Source: Fen-1254 sp963769605 (lineage in GTDB: Bacteria; Bacteroidota; Ignavibacteria; UBA10030). From it: a DNA stretch of 64,000 nt. The DNA lies in the NCBI GenBank assembly GCA_963769605.1, contig CAVYML010000003.1, positions 372,001 through 436,000 on the forward strand, given 5' to 3'. Positions 39,321-48,664 of the stretch are shown here, piece by piece. The number at the start of each line of letters is the position of its first letter. Position 1 is the first letter of the stretch. The notes beneath the pieces are model-generated. The model saw only the letters and a program-made list of their open reading frames with translations. It was not told where the DNA came from and did not search any database. Position numbers and translations under genes: made by a program.

Positions 39321-40613
39321 TCATTTCTGTACTAAGCGGCGCCGAACAGCTTCGCCATGCGCTTGCAATCCTTCCGCATCGGCAAATGCGGTCAGGGAAG
39401 GGGCAATTTGCTGCAGGCCGCTCTGTGTCAATGTTTGAAAGGTCACGGTTTTTTGAAAACTTTCTAGAGACAATCCGCTGAACCATCGCGCCGATCCGCC
39501 GGTAGGCAGTGTGTGATTGGTTCCAGAAGCGTAGTCGCCGGCGGTTACGGGAGTGCAACGTCCCACAAACACAGAACCCGCATTGATTATAAAGGGAACA
39601 AGCAACTCTGCATCGGCCGTATTGAGAATTAAATGTTCAGGTGCGTAATCGTTTGCAAACCGGAGCGCCGATTCCTGTGTGTCTGCAATAAATGTAAAAG
39701 AATTCTTCAGCGATTTTTCCACAATCATATTTCGCGGAAAACGTGCCGCGATGGAAGGAAGAATTTCAGCCACTTGCGCGGCGAGTTTTGGATCTGTCGT
39801 CACAAGTACAGCCTGTGAATCGGGGTCATGCTCCGCCTGTGAGATCATATCGAGTGCAACAATTTCCGGATCCGCACCGCTGTCGGCGATGATGAAAACT
39901 TCAGATGGCCCCGCAAACATATCAATTGCCGCTCCTTGAGGATCCGTGGAAACGAATTGTTTTGCCGCTGCGACGTAGCGGTTGCCGGGACCGAATATTT
40001 TATCGACTTTCGGAATGCTTTGAGTTCCGTATGCAAGCGCTGCGACCGCCTGTGCGCCGCCGGCACAGTACACTTCATCGATGCCTATTGCGCGTGCGGC
40101 AGCAAGAACATACGGATCGACAGTGCCGCTTGCTTTAGGCGGAGAACAAAGAACGATGCGGCTGCAGCCTGCAATCTTTGCGGGGATACCCAGCATGAGA
40201 ACGGTTGAAGGAAGCGGCGCCGAACCGGCCGGGACATACATTCCCACACGTTCGATTGGTCGTATTTCGCGCCTGCAGAAAACTCCCGGCATTGTTTCGA
40301 CGTACAAAGGAATGCGCTGCTGCGCGGAATGAAATTTCTTGATGTTGGAAATTGCCACAGCAAGAGCGTTTTTAAATTCCCCGGGAACGATTTTTTCCGC
40401 CTGCATAAATGCGGATTCAGGGACACAGAAATTTTCTATCCTGATGCCGTCGAAGCGTTCGGTATATTTCCTAAGCGCAGTATCTCCCTGTTCTTTGACG
40501 TTCAGGCACAGTTCACGAACGGTATCGCCGGCGCCGAATGCCGCTTCGCTCGGTCTTTTAAGAAGTTCCGCACGCTGTCCGGCGTCGAGAGTATGTTCGA
40601 GATACTGCTTCAT
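39321..40613 (-). CDS. hisD: Histidinol dehydrogenase
   Basis: 430 residues. VGMYVPAGSAPLPSTVLML, YCAGGAQAVAALAYGT, IFGPGNRYVAAAKQ, DMFAGPSEV and SQAEHDPDSQ (zinc-binding Gln/His) are conserved. It oxidises histidinol to histidine in two NAD-dependent steps. It overlaps hisG by 4 bases. Confidence 0.97.
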   Translation of the reverse strand: MKQYLEHTLDAGQRAELLKRPSEAAFGAGDTVRELCLNVKEQGDTALRKYTERFDGIRIENFCVPESAFMQAEKIVPGEFKNALAVAISNIKKFHSAQQRIPLYVETMPGVFCRREIRPIERVGMYVPAGSAPLPSTVLMLGIPAKIAGCSRIVLCSPPKASGTVDPYVLAAARAIGIDEVYCAGGAQAVAALAYGTQSIPKVDKIFGPGNRYVAAAKQFVSTDPQGAAIDMFAGPSEVFIIADSGADPEIVALDMISQAEHDPDSQAVLVTTDPKLAAQVAEILPSIAARFPRNMIVEKSLKNSFTFIADTQESALRFANDYAPEHLILNTADAELLVPFIINAGSVFVGRCTPVTAGDYASGTNHTLPTGGSARWFSGLSLESFQKTVTFQTLTQSGLQQIAPSLTAFADAEGLQAHGEAVRRRLVQK

Positions 40614-41485
40614 TGAATAATTGTTTCGATGGGAACCACGATGATGCCGGTCGCTCCGGCCTTTTTTAATTTTTCCATAACGTCCCAGAACACATCCTCC
40701 GCTACAACGGAATGGACGGCAACAAGACTCGGATCCGCCAGGGGAACGATCGTCGGACTTTTTAGGCTTGGCAGAATTTTTTTGATGCGGCCGATGGATT
40801 GAACCGGCGCGTTCATCATCAGGTAACGTTTTCCCCGCGCTTCAAGAGAACCGCGGAGCCTGATCGAGAGGCGGTCGATGTCCGGTCTTTTTTTCTTATC
40901 TCTTAAAATGGCCGGATTGGCGATCAGCACGGCCTGCGATTCCATAACGGTACAGAAAGGTTTCAGACCGCTCATTTTTGCCGTCGTACCGGTCGAAACG
41001 AGGTCGCAAATCGTATCGGCGACATCGAGACTCGGTGCAAGTTCCACAGAACCGCTGAGCTCGATAACTTCCGCTTTTACCCGGTTGGTTTTCAGAAAAC
41101 CCTTCAAAATATTAGGATATGTTGTCCCGATGCGGCTGCCCCGCAGGTCGGCAATTTTCCTGATAGAAGAGCGCTGCGGGATGCTGATCATAAGGCGGCA
41201 TCCGCCGAAACCGAGTGTTTCTAGAATCTCGACTTTTGCATTGCGTTCGCGTATGATATTTTCTCCGACAATACCCATATCTGCGACCCCGTCCTGAACA
41301 TATTCCGGAATATCGTCGTCACGGATGGCAAGAATGTCGAGATTGAAATTTTTGCAGGGTGAATAAAGACTTTGTTTTTGAAATTCAAAAGACAGACCGC
41401 ACGCGCGCAAAAGGTTCACCGAATCGTCGGTCAGCCGGCCGCTGCGCTGGATAGCAATTTTCATTCTTCCGTTGGTTGCAAGCAT
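40610..41485 (-). CDS. hisG: ATP phosphoribosyltransferase, long form
   Basis: 291 residues. It catalyses the first committed step, ATP + PRPP. MKIAIQRSGRLTDDSVNLLRACGL is the normal N-terminus, so the start may be the ATG at 41464 rather than 41485. VQDGVADMGIVGENI and DTICDLVSTGTTAKMSGL (PRPP loop) are present. The C-terminal 80 residues form the PII-like regulatory domain that gives histidine feedback inhibition, so no HisZ is needed. First structural gene of the operon. Confidence 0.96.
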   Translation of the reverse strand: MLATNGRMKIAIQRSGRLTDDSVNLLRACGLSFEFQKQSLYSPCKNFNLDILAIRDDDIPEYVQDGVADMGIVGENIIRERNAKVEILETLGFGGCRLMISIPQRSSIRKIADLRGSRIGTTYPNILKGFLKTNRVKAEVIELSGSVELAPSLDVADTICDLVSTGTTAKMSGLKPFCTVMESQAVLIANPAILRDKKKRPDIDRLSIRLRGSLEARGKRYLMMNAPVQSIGRIKKILPSLKSPTIVPLADPSLVAVHSVVAEDVFWDVMEKLKKAGATGIIVVPIETIIQ

Positions 41486-41534
41486 GTTTTATTCTCATAA
41501 CGTGATTGTTAAAAGGCATTGCTCTGCCTCTGCT

Positions 41535-41586
41535 TTGCAGCTACGGCCGGTCTCGTTCCCATGGAACCTGTCCTTCGTAGCTGCAA
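41535..41586. repeat. Palindrome in the leader between the TrpR-like gene and hisG
   Basis: TTGCAGCTACG (41535-41545) and CGTAGCTGCAA (41576-41586) pair perfectly around 30 bases that contain GTTCCCATGGAAC. It resembles the GTAGC-type dispersed palindromes and could also act on his transcription. Confidence 0.55.
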
Positions 41587-41592
41587 GAAATA

Positions 41593-41877
41593 CTATTTCA
41601 CGGTCTTTTTCAAAACAAGCGTATACCCGCCTCTGCCGCGTTTAAGCCATAGGCCGACACGGGCGATGGTGCGGGAGCTGAGTCCCGTTTCTGCTTCGAT
41701 CCGGCTGTACGGAATGCCTTTCGCCAGCAGCCTGGCAACTTTCCAGCGTTCGGAGAATTCCTTGATTTCGTTTTCCGTCAGCAGATCTCGGAAAAAGCGG
41801 CGGCATTCATCGATTGAATCCAGCTTAAGGACAGCTTTGTAAAGATCGTTGATTTCTTTGTTGTTCGATTTATTCAT
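41593..41877 (-). CDS. TrpR-like (YerC/YecD family) repressor, probable his regulator
   Basis: 94 residues. FRDLLTENEIKEFSERWKVARLLAKGIPYSRIEAETGLSSRTIARVGLWLKRG is the TrpR/YerC helix-turn-helix domain. It is transcribed in the same direction as hisG, 107 bases upstream of it, so it probably leads the operon. A perfect 20-bp palindrome sits just before its start codon. Autoregulation and control of the his genes in response to histidine is my inference. Members of this family near his genes are known as HisR-type regulators. Confidence 0.85.
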   Translation of the reverse strand: MNKSNNKEINDLYKAVLKLDSIDECRRFFRDLLTENEIKEFSERWKVARLLAKGIPYSRIEAETGLSSRTIARVGLWLKRGRGGYTLVLKKTVK

Positions 41878-41881
41878 ATTT

Positions 41882-41901
41882 TACTTTACTATAGTAAAGT
41901 A
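41882..41901. promoter_or_regulatory. Operator palindrome for the TrpR-like regulator
   Basis: TACTTTACTATAGTAAAGTA is a perfect 20-bp palindrome starting 5 bases from the regulator's ATG. Its symmetric ACTA-TAGT centre recalls the TrpR box. It lies where a promoter for the his operon should be. Confidence 0.75.
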
Positions 41902-42123
41902 TACGAATAATCTAAGTAGAAGTCAAGTGAAAAATGAATGCGGATTTCTATCCGCCTGTTGCGGGCTATGCCGACGAAATGCCGCCGGATACGCCGGTTC
42001 TTTATTCTCTCTCATCGGCGGCCTGCCCACCTCTTTCTGGCGGGGCTTGCCCGTGAGCAAAATCTTTCATACTTTAAATTCGGAAACAATGTTCGTCAAC
42101 AGTCTAAAAAGAATGAAAATATT

Positions 42124-42870
42124 ATGAAATTAGCAGTCTGTATCAATCATGTCCCGGATACCGCGGCAAAAATAAATGTCGCATCCGGCGCTTCCGTCAT
42201 AGATAAAACAGGAGTCGCGTTCGGCATCAACCCGTACGATGAATTTGCAGTTGAAGAATGTCTAAGGCTGAAGGAAAAGAACGGCGGCGAGGTCGTTGCG
42301 GTTTCCCTTGGCGGTGATGCGCATAAAGAGTCGCTCCGGAAGGCGTATGCCATGGGTGTCGATAAGGCTGTTCTGCTGAAAGACGAGACACCCCGCGATT
42401 CGTTCTCCGTGGCGCGGGCGCTTGCTGATTATCTGAAAGAGCTTTCTGCCGATGCGATATTTTTCGGCCGTCAATCGGTCGATGGAGACGATGCGGCAGT
42501 CGGTTCCATGGTCGCCGAGATGCTCGGCCTGCCGTCGATCTCTGCTGTTGTCAAATTGGAAATTACCGGTACAACGGTTATCGCAGAGCGGGAAATCGAG
42601 GGAGGGCGTGAGAAGGTTGCATCATCGCTGCCCGCTGTTTTCACGGCACAGAAAGGACTGAACGAGCCCCGTTATCCCGCCTTAAAAGGCATCATGGCGG
42701 CAAAGAGCAAGCCGATTGAGGAAAAAATTCCCTCCGCCGTACCCTCCAAAGTAATCGTCGTGTCGATGAAAAAGCCCGCCTCTAAAAGCGCCGGTAAAAT
42801 CGTCGGTACGGATGCAAGTGCGGTTCAGGCGCTCGTGCAATTACTGCACGATGAAGCAAAAGTTATTTAA
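42124..42870 (+). CDS. etfB: Electron transfer flavoprotein, beta subunit
   Basis: About 248 residues. MKLAVCINHVPDTAAKI, INPYDEFAVEECLRLKEK, ADAIFFGRQSVDGDDAAVGSMVAEML and REIEGGREKVASSLPAVFTAQKGLNEPRYPALKGIMAAK are the AMP-binding and ETF-signature regions. It pairs with EtfA to carry electrons between acyl-CoA dehydrogenases and the quinone pool. The start at 42124 matches the family, although the frame is open further up. Confidence 0.95.
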   Translation: MKLAVCINHVPDTAAKINVASGASVIDKTGVAFGINPYDEFAVEECLRLKEKNGGEVVAVSLGGDAHKESLRKAYAMGVDKAVLLKDETPRDSFSVARALADYLKELSADAIFFGRQSVDGDDAAVGSMVAEMLGLPSISAVVKLEITGTTVIAEREIEGGREKVASSLPAVFTAQKGLNEPRYPALKGIMAAKSKPIEEKIPSAVPSKVIVVSMKKPASKSAGKIVGTDASAVQALVQLLHDEAKVI

Positions 42871-42923
42871 CGGATTTTATCGTCTTTCGATATGAATATG
42901 AAGAAATCTCAAGAGCGAAAAAT

Positions 42924-43898
42924 ATGAAGATATTAGCAGTAGCAGAACAGCGTGATAACACGATAAAAAAAGTTTCAATGGAAATCGTACGTGCCGCAGA
43001 CGTACTGGCAAAACAAACAGGCGGTGAAACAATAGCGCTTATTATAGGAAGCCAGATACCGGCCGCAGCGGCGGAACTCGGCGGGTTCGGCGCACAGCGG
43101 GTTCTTGCCGTTGAGCATCCCAGACTTGAAAAATATTCTGCAACCGCGTACGCAAAAGTGATTGCCGAAATTGCAAAAAACGAACGGGTCGATGTGATTC
43201 TCCTGCCGGCAACGGCGCTGGGAAAAGAATGTTCGGCCCGTGTCGCCGTAAAATTGGATGCAGGTCTTGCTGCCGATTGCACGGGTTTGAGAATCGAAGG
43301 CGGGGATATCGTTGCAACGCGTCCCATGTATGCCGGCAAAGTGCTGGCTGATGTGAAAATCGTTTCGCCGCTCAAAGTCATTACTCTTCGTCCGAATGTC
43401 TTTGCCGCAGGTGCGAACGACGGATCGATATCGAAGGTGGAGACCGCAGAGATTACGCTAACCGATGCCGATTTTTCCGTAATTGCAACGGAAGTTTCGC
43501 AATCGGCCGGAAAATTAGATGTGGCCGAAGCGGATATTATCGTCACCGGCGGCAGAGGTATGAAGAGTCCCGAGAATTTTAAATTGATCGAGGAACTTGC
43601 TTCTGTTATCGGCGGAGCTGTCGGCGCTTCCCGTGCCGTTGTAGATGCCGGCTGGCGTCCCCATTCGGAACAGGTCGGGCAGACGGGAAAAACAGTCGCT
43701 CCAACACTCTATATTGCAATTGCAGTATCGGGTGCAATTCAGCATGTTGCAGGTATGTCGTCGTCAAAGTATATTGTAGCAATCAATAAAGATAAAGACG
43801 CGCCCATTTTTCAAATTGCAGATTATGGGATTGTCGGCGATGCATTTGAGGTGGTTCCGGCTTTGACACAAGAACTAAAAATAGTTTTGGGAAGATAA
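42924..43898 (+). CDS. etfA: Electron transfer flavoprotein, alpha subunit
   Basis: 324 residues. The N-terminal domain I is followed by the FAD-binding domain with VTGGRGMKSPENFKLIEELA, GAVGASRAVVDAGWRPHSEQVGQTGKTVAPTLYIAIAVSGAIQH and ASKYIVAINKDKDAPIF-like SSKYIVAINKDKDAPIFQIADYGIVGD. It directly follows etfB and forms the heterodimer with it. The bifunctional-nuclease gene follows after 3 bases. Confidence 0.96.
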   Translation: MKILAVAEQRDNTIKKVSMEIVRAADVLAKQTGGETIALIIGSQIPAAAAELGGFGAQRVLAVEHPRLEKYSATAYAKVIAEIAKNERVDVILLPATALGKECSARVAVKLDAGLAADCTGLRIEGGDIVATRPMYAGKVLADVKIVSPLKVITLRPNVFAAGANDGSISKVETAEITLTDADFSVIATEVSQSAGKLDVAEADIIVTGGRGMKSPENFKLIEELASVIGGAVGASRAVVDAGWRPHSEQVGQTGKTVAPTLYIAIAVSGAIQHVAGMSSSKYIVAINKDKDAPIFQIADYGIVGDAFEVVPALTQELKIVLGR

Positions 43899-43901
43899 TC
43901 C

Positions 43902-44495
43902 ATGCCCGGCGAGGAAAAAGTACAGGTCGATATTCTCGGCCTATCCACAAACGCTGCAAGTGGCGGAGCGTACGCGCTGATTTTAAAGGAATTGCACGGT
44001 TCGCGCCGTTTGCCGATTATCATCGGAGCATTCGAAGCGCAATCGATAGCGCTTGAAATGGAAAACATCAAACCGCCCCGTCCGCTGACGCATGATTTAA
44101 TGAAGACCCTGATCGATTCGCTGGGTGGAGATCTGGTCGATGTAACAATCAACGACCTACGGGAAGGAACCTTCTTTGCTCAGCTGAACCTCGATTCCCA
44201 GGAAATCGATTCGCGTCCCAGCGATGCGATTGCGCTTGCTGTTCGTTACGGCGTACCGATTTTTGTCGCGGAAAAAGTTATGGAAGAAGCTTCTTTCGTT
44301 TCGGAGGGAGGAGAAGAGGACAGTAAAGCGATTCAGACTCCGGCAGCAACGCCTCCGGATGCACAGCCTAAAACACCTCTGACCCAGCTTGAACAACTGC
44401 AAAAGAATCTTGAAGAAGCGATTCTCAAAGAAGAATACGAACGTGCAGCGCAGCTCCGGGACGAGATTAAAAGAGTTCAAGCGCAGAAGTCTTAA
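43902..44495 (+). CDS. Bifunctional nuclease-like protein (DUF151 plus UVR motif)
   Basis: 197 residues. The DUF151/BFN domain (residues 8-135) shows LPIIIGAFEAQSIALEMENIKPPRPLTHDLM and RPSDAIALAVRYGVPIFVAEKVMEEA. The C-terminal LEQLQKNLEEAILKEEYERAAQLRDEIK is a UVR domain like those in UvrB and UvrC. Such proteins have been described with RNase and DNase activity, and the UVR tail suggests contact with a nucleotide-excision or Clp partner. It is in one operon with etfBA. Confidence 0.88.
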   Translation: MPGEEKVQVDILGLSTNAASGGAYALILKELHGSRRLPIIIGAFEAQSIALEMENIKPPRPLTHDLMKTLIDSLGGDLVDVTINDLREGTFFAQLNLDSQEIDSRPSDAIALAVRYGVPIFVAEKVMEEASFVSEGGEEDSKAIQTPAATPPDAQPKTPLTQLEQLQKNLEEAILKEEYERAAQLRDEIKRVQAQKS

Positions 44496-44570
44496 TTGTT
44501 TCGAAAAACGATTTTGCCGTTGATTTTATTTTCCACTAATCAATTTCATTTTTTAAAGGAGGGTCATTTC

Positions 44571-45359
44571 GTGCATAGAATTCTTCCACTCTTCGGCTTC
44601 TCTTTCTTACTCAGTTTCTTGTGTGCTTTGCATGCCTCTGCATTTTACGCCGATTCCGCGTCATCTGCGCTTATTGCCGAGGGGGACCGGTATTCAGAGA
44701 AGGTATTCGATAATCAAAAAGCGCTGCAAATGTATATTGAAGCATTACCGGCAGCCGAAAATAAATATCCGGTCTACTGGCGTTTGAGCCGAACTTATGC
44801 CGATATCGGAGCGCACATGCCGTCGAAGACCGACACCGAAAAACAAAAGCAATTAGACACATATCAAATGTCCCTCTGGTATGCCAATAAAGCAATCGAA
44901 ATAAATCCACAGGGATCGATGGGATATGTACGGAGAGCAATTACCAGCGGACGCATTGCATTGTTCAAGGGAATCTGGGACGCTATCGATCTTGTTAAAC
45001 AAACGAGAGCGGATTGCGAAAAAGCGATTTCGCTCGATCCGAAAGAAGCTGCGGCATATTATGTTCTGGGTCGAACGAATGCGAAAGTATGCGAGAAGCC
45101 GAAATTCGTGCGATGGCCGCTCGGCCTGGGGTGGGCGAACCTCGACGATGCAATTACGAATTATGAAAAATCGATAGAGCTGCGCCCCGATTTTATCATG
45201 TATCGTCTCGACTGTGCCCGAACGTATATCGAGCAGGATGAATATGAAAAAGCGCGTGGGCATTTGAAGGCGATTCAATCGCTTTCCAAACAGAACGAAG
45301 ACGACGATCAGTTTCGCGTAGAAGCAAAAGAATTGCTGGAAAAAATAAAAGATAAGTAG
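44571..45359 (+). CDS. Exported TPR-repeat protein (RMDN-like)
   Basis: About 262 residues starting at GTG, 7 bases after a strong AAAGGAGGG site. The signal peptide VHRILPLFGFSFLLSFLCALHASA is followed by tetratricopeptide repeats: YSEKVFDNQKALQMYIEAL, YWRLSRTYADIG, ANKAIEINPQGSMGYVRRAI, CEKAISLDPKEAAAYYVLGR, YEKSIELRPDFIMYRLDCARTYIEQ. The layout resembles the regulator-of-microtubule-dynamics-like TPR family found in Bacteroidota. It is probably a periplasmic scaffold. A terminator follows at 45382. Confidence 0.85.
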   Translation: MHRILPLFGFSFLLSFLCALHASAFYADSASSALIAEGDRYSEKVFDNQKALQMYIEALPAAENKYPVYWRLSRTYADIGAHMPSKTDTEKQKQLDTYQMSLWYANKAIEINPQGSMGYVRRAITSGRIALFKGIWDAIDLVKQTRADCEKAISLDPKEAAAYYVLGRTNAKVCEKPKFVRWPLGLGWANLDDAITNYEKSIELRPDFIMYRLDCARTYIEQDEYEKARGHLKAIQSLSKQNEDDDQFRVEAKELLEKIKDK

Positions 45360-45381
45360 AAGTTCAATATTCCTTTTAAGC

Positions 45382-45417
45382 GGCCGCCGTGCTCTTGAAG
45401 TGCGGCGGTCGTTTTTT
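45382..45417 (+). terminator. Rho-independent terminator after the etfBA-bfn-TPR operon
   Basis: GGCCGCCGTGC-TCTTGAA-GTGCGGCGGTC followed by GTTTTTT. The 11-bp stem includes G-U pairs. Confidence 0.85.
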
Positions 45418-45493
45418 ACCTTCCGGATTTATTCCGGATATTCATTCCCGGCTCCTCCCATCCGAATGACAGCACGCATGTACGTGTCGATGT

Positions 45494-46699
45494 TTATATG
45501 TCTCCGGCGGCGTCGAATGCCTGTTCCGGAACCGCCGCAGTGTTCTGCCTGAACCGGATGGAGTAATAAATGCCGATCAGCAGAAGAAGGGCGGAAAGTG
45601 CGTACGGATAAATGCGGTTTTGTTCAAAGAGAAAACCGGAAAGGACGGGAGCCGTCGCCATATATGCGGACATGAGGGCGGAGAGAATGCCGAGAGTTTC
45701 CCCTTTCTGAAGCGGGTTTGCGGCTGCCGCAGCCTGACTGGTAAGAACGACGCGAAGATTTGCCTGTCCGGTGCCGAGGCCGATCAGGCTGAGAGCGAAG
45801 AAGATAAGGTTCCCGCTCGCAAAAAACAGCGTCGAGACGGCGAGAAGAACCAGCATGAAAACTTCGAGCGTTGACTCGGAAAATTTTGCAAGCCAGAATT
45901 TGTGCAGAAGAAATCCCTGATTCAGAATGACCATCAATCCGATTACGGTAAAGGCCATTCCGGTCTGGAACGCGTTAAATCCGAATGTTTCTTTCATGAA
46001 CAATCCGAAAATTGACTGTCCGGTCACTATAGCAAATGCGAAGAACGACCATGTAAAATAAAGCGGGCGCATTTTCCGGTCTTTCGCCGCTCGTAGCAGC
46101 GGAGCGAGCGGATTGAAGCTGAACGGTTTTCCGGTTTCGCGGTGACGATTCGTTTCCGGCAGGAACAAAAAGGCAGCGCTTGCATTCACGGCTGCCAGAG
46201 CTCCTGCTGTCCAAAATGGAAATGCCGGGGAGACCCTGCTCAATGCGCCCCCGATAACGGGGCCGAGCAGAAATCCGATACCGAACGCAGCGCCGATCAT
46301 TCCCAGATTTTTCGTTCTTTCCTTTTCATTTTTTGCCAGGTCGACCATCGTGCTTTGTGCGGTGGTAAAATTTCCCGCTGCCAGCCCGTCGATGATTCTT
46401 CCAAGGAACATCATCCAGAGCGTGCGTGCGCCGGCAAAGACCAGCCAGCCGATGGCCGTGCTGGTAATGCTCAGGATCATCACCGGCCTGCGTCCGATCC
46501 GGTCCGATAGGCGTCCGAGAAAAGGGGCGCTGAAAAACGAGCAAAAGGAAAAAACGGCGAAAAGCAGGGTTACAGTAGACGGCGACGCTCCGTACGCCGA
46601 CACGTAATACGGTAAAATAGGAATGACGATCCCGAAGCCGATGACATCGGCAAGAACAGCAGAAAGGACGATTATTTTTTCTTTTTGCATATTTCTCAT
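45494..46699 (-). CDS. MFS drug:proton antiporter-like protein (TetA/DHA1 type)
   Basis: 401 residues and 12 membrane helices. LADVIGFGIVIPILPYY in helix 1, FLGRLSDRIGRRPVMILS (the MFS loop 2-3 signature), GRIIDGLAAGNFTTAQSTMVDL and GPVIGGAL (motif C of antiporters) place it with DHA1 drug exporters such as TetA. The substrate is unknown. It faces the etf operon tail to tail, separated by the terminator at 45382. Confidence 0.85.
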   Translation of the reverse strand: MRNMQKEKIIVLSAVLADVIGFGIVIPILPYYVSAYGASPSTVTLLFAVFSFCSFFSAPFLGRLSDRIGRRPVMILSITSTAIGWLVFAGARTLWMMFLGRIIDGLAAGNFTTAQSTMVDLAKNEKERTKNLGMIGAAFGIGFLLGPVIGGALSRVSPAFPFWTAGALAAVNASAAFLFLPETNRHRETGKPFSFNPLAPLLRAAKDRKMRPLYFTWSFFAFAIVTGQSIFGLFMKETFGFNAFQTGMAFTVIGLMVILNQGFLLHKFWLAKFSESTLEVFMLVLLAVSTLFFASGNLIFFALSLIGLGTGQANLRVVLTSQAAAAANPLQKGETLGILSALMSAYMATAPVLSGFLFEQNRIYPYALSALLLLIGIYYSIRFRQNTAAVPEQAFDAAGDI

Positions 46700-46818
46700 A
46701 CATGGACAATATATTCAGAACAGCGATGCAGGAAAGAGAGTTTCACTTGTGCCGCTAATATTTTATCGGCCGCGGGGGAGATTCTGCATGTGTGGGGAAA
46801 AATCGGTTGCATTGTTCG

Positions 46819-47565
46819 TTACATTTGTTCCGGCTTTTTTTCGATTCCTGATTGCAAAAAATAATATTTTGCGTAATATGCTCCGCCAAGCGTCAGGAGC
46901 ACAACCGGAATGATAAGAAGGCAGGCAACGGTATAGTGAAACTGCGTGTCGGTCGATAAGCGCAAAGCAAAAAAGGAAGGAACGCCGCCGAGGAAAAACG
47001 TTGCGATATAAGTTACAACGCGTTCTTTTTTGTCTAAGCCGTGGAAAAAAAATAAACTGGCGACCATTCCGTCCATGAGCGGACTGCGGACAGATAAATG
47101 CCTTACCCAATTGCGCCAGAGCCAGAACAGATAGAGAGTGGTCGTTGTACAGACAACGGTATACCACGCGAGAAAAAGAATCCAGTAAATATCCGTCGGC
47201 GTGGCGTCGGCGGGATCGGTCGATGCGAGGTGGATGCGGTGTATGAGAAGGGCGCAGACAACTGCCGATGAAAGGAAAGCCATAGCGATGCGAGAGCGCT
47301 CGACGGAATGTCCATGGAGAACATTCTTCATGTCTCGATACCATTCGACCAAGTCGGGGTACAGATCCCGGTTTGCTAAAAATGATTCGATCATCCGGAC
47401 AAGATAAAGGGCAAAGAAACTAAAGAGAATTGAAATGGAAAGACAGGCAAAAATCAATATGGTGCGCGAAAAAAAGACAACCAGTCCGAGCAGGAGGATG
47501 ATGACCTGCCATTCTTCCCTGTGGTACCAGGTAAATTCAAATTTTTTATGTTCGGCCTCGGCCAT
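46819..47565 (-). CDS. Hypothetical membrane protein
   Basis: 248 residues with roughly six hydrophobic helices (about 20-55, 92-110, 125-150, 185-205, 208-225) and a charged stretch at 60-90 (FLANRDLYPDLVEWYRDMKNVLHGHSVERSR). No family is recognised. It overlaps the upstream gene by one base and is probably co-transcribed with it. Confidence 0.65.
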   Translation of the reverse strand: MAEAEHKKFEFTWYHREEWQVIILLLGLVVFFSRTILIFACLSISILFSFFALYLVRMIESFLANRDLYPDLVEWYRDMKNVLHGHSVERSRIAMAFLSSAVVCALLIHRIHLASTDPADATPTDIYWILFLAWYTVVCTTTTLYLFWLWRNWVRHLSVRSPLMDGMVASLFFFHGLDKKERVVTYIATFFLGGVPSFFALRLSTDTQFHYTVACLLIIPVVLLTLGGAYYAKYYFLQSGIEKKPEQM

Positions 47566-48515
47566 TAGACCTGATCTCCTTTTTGAAATGCAATAGCTGC
47601 AATGGTGTCGAGCTTTCGGGGATTGAAGTATGTCCCTTCGTAGTTTTTCAGATCGTCGAGCAGGACGCCGGCCTTGAAAAAAGGATAGAGCACTTTTTCC
47701 GCTTCCCGGCCGACTTGTTTTGTTCTTCTGCAGAGCATATAGACGCTCTTGATATATTCCGCATACGGTCTCAGACGGAGGTCGTTTCTTATCGATTGAA
47801 GAAAATCATATGTCTGCCGGAACAGCTTTAGTTCGGTTGTCTCGTCGACGAATGTTTCTTCATAATATTCATAAAGATTGAGAAGAAGCGTAATGCGTTT
47901 CCGGGCTGGATCGATCTTAACCTCCTGGATGCCTGCATAAAAGGGGTGAGTAGCATATTTTTCCGGCGTTGCGTTCCACAGTTCAGTCAGATCGATCGTT
48001 TGCCCGGCGCGAAGCTGGTCGATTCGCCCGGCAACATCCTGGCTCTGGGCCAGATGAAACTGCAATTTGGCATATTCGCGGGCATCGGGTGTTTGCAGCG
48101 CCTTTGGCGTATATTTTTTTTGCTGACGGCGTTGCTGAAAAAGTTCGATAACGCTCAGGCGATGCTGCGCAGATCGGCGAAATTGAAGAGTCTCTTTTAT
48201 AAAATCGAACGTATTATCATACTCCATCTCGGATTTGGTCCGGAATATGAAATTAGCGAAGAAGACGGTCAGTGAAACGGCAAGAAGAAGCGTCCAGATG
48301 TCTCTTCCGCGGTGTGTGTTGAGAACATCGACCGCAATCAGAATAATGCCCATGATCCAGGTGATCAACTCGACAATCAGCAGCCAGGAAGCGGTTCCGC
48401 AAAAAAAAGATTCAGCCATCGTTATGGGTCTCCGAGCCCAAATGGCCGTATAACGGCGGAGGAGAATCCAGCTGGGTACGATGCACAGTAATGTCACACA
48501 AAGAAGAATATACAT
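47565..48515 (-). CDS. Hypothetical membrane protein
   Basis: 316 residues. Helices at about 1-20, 33-65 and 72-95 are followed by a soluble C-terminal region of 200 residues with helical character (KETLQFRRSAQHRLSVIELFQQRRQQKKY; KLFRQTYDFLQSIRNDLRLRPYAEYIKSVYMLCRRTKQ). No known domain is evident. It lies upstream of, and is coupled to, the other membrane protein, so the two may form one complex. Confidence 0.65.
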   Translation of the reverse strand: MYILLCVTLLCIVPSWILLRRYTAIWARRPITMAESFFCGTASWLLIVELITWIMGIILIAVDVLNTHRGRDIWTLLLAVSLTVFFANFIFRTKSEMEYDNTFDFIKETLQFRRSAQHRLSVIELFQQRRQQKKYTPKALQTPDAREYAKLQFHLAQSQDVAGRIDQLRAGQTIDLTELWNATPEKYATHPFYAGIQEVKIDPARKRITLLLNLYEYYEETFVDETTELKLFRQTYDFLQSIRNDLRLRPYAEYIKSVYMLCRRTKQVGREAEKVLYPFFKAGVLLDDLKNYEGTYFNPRKLDTIAAIAFQKGDQV

Positions 48516-48664
48516 GGACGATCGTTTGTTATCCCGGTTTTCGTACGTTGTTGAGTATCCGGCAAGCGCGCCGTTCAGAAGAACACGAGCCGTCTCCGAA
48601 ACCGGTGAGAACGAACGCCCTGCGCATGGACGAGAAAAAGGGATACCGGGTCATAGACGCTTAC

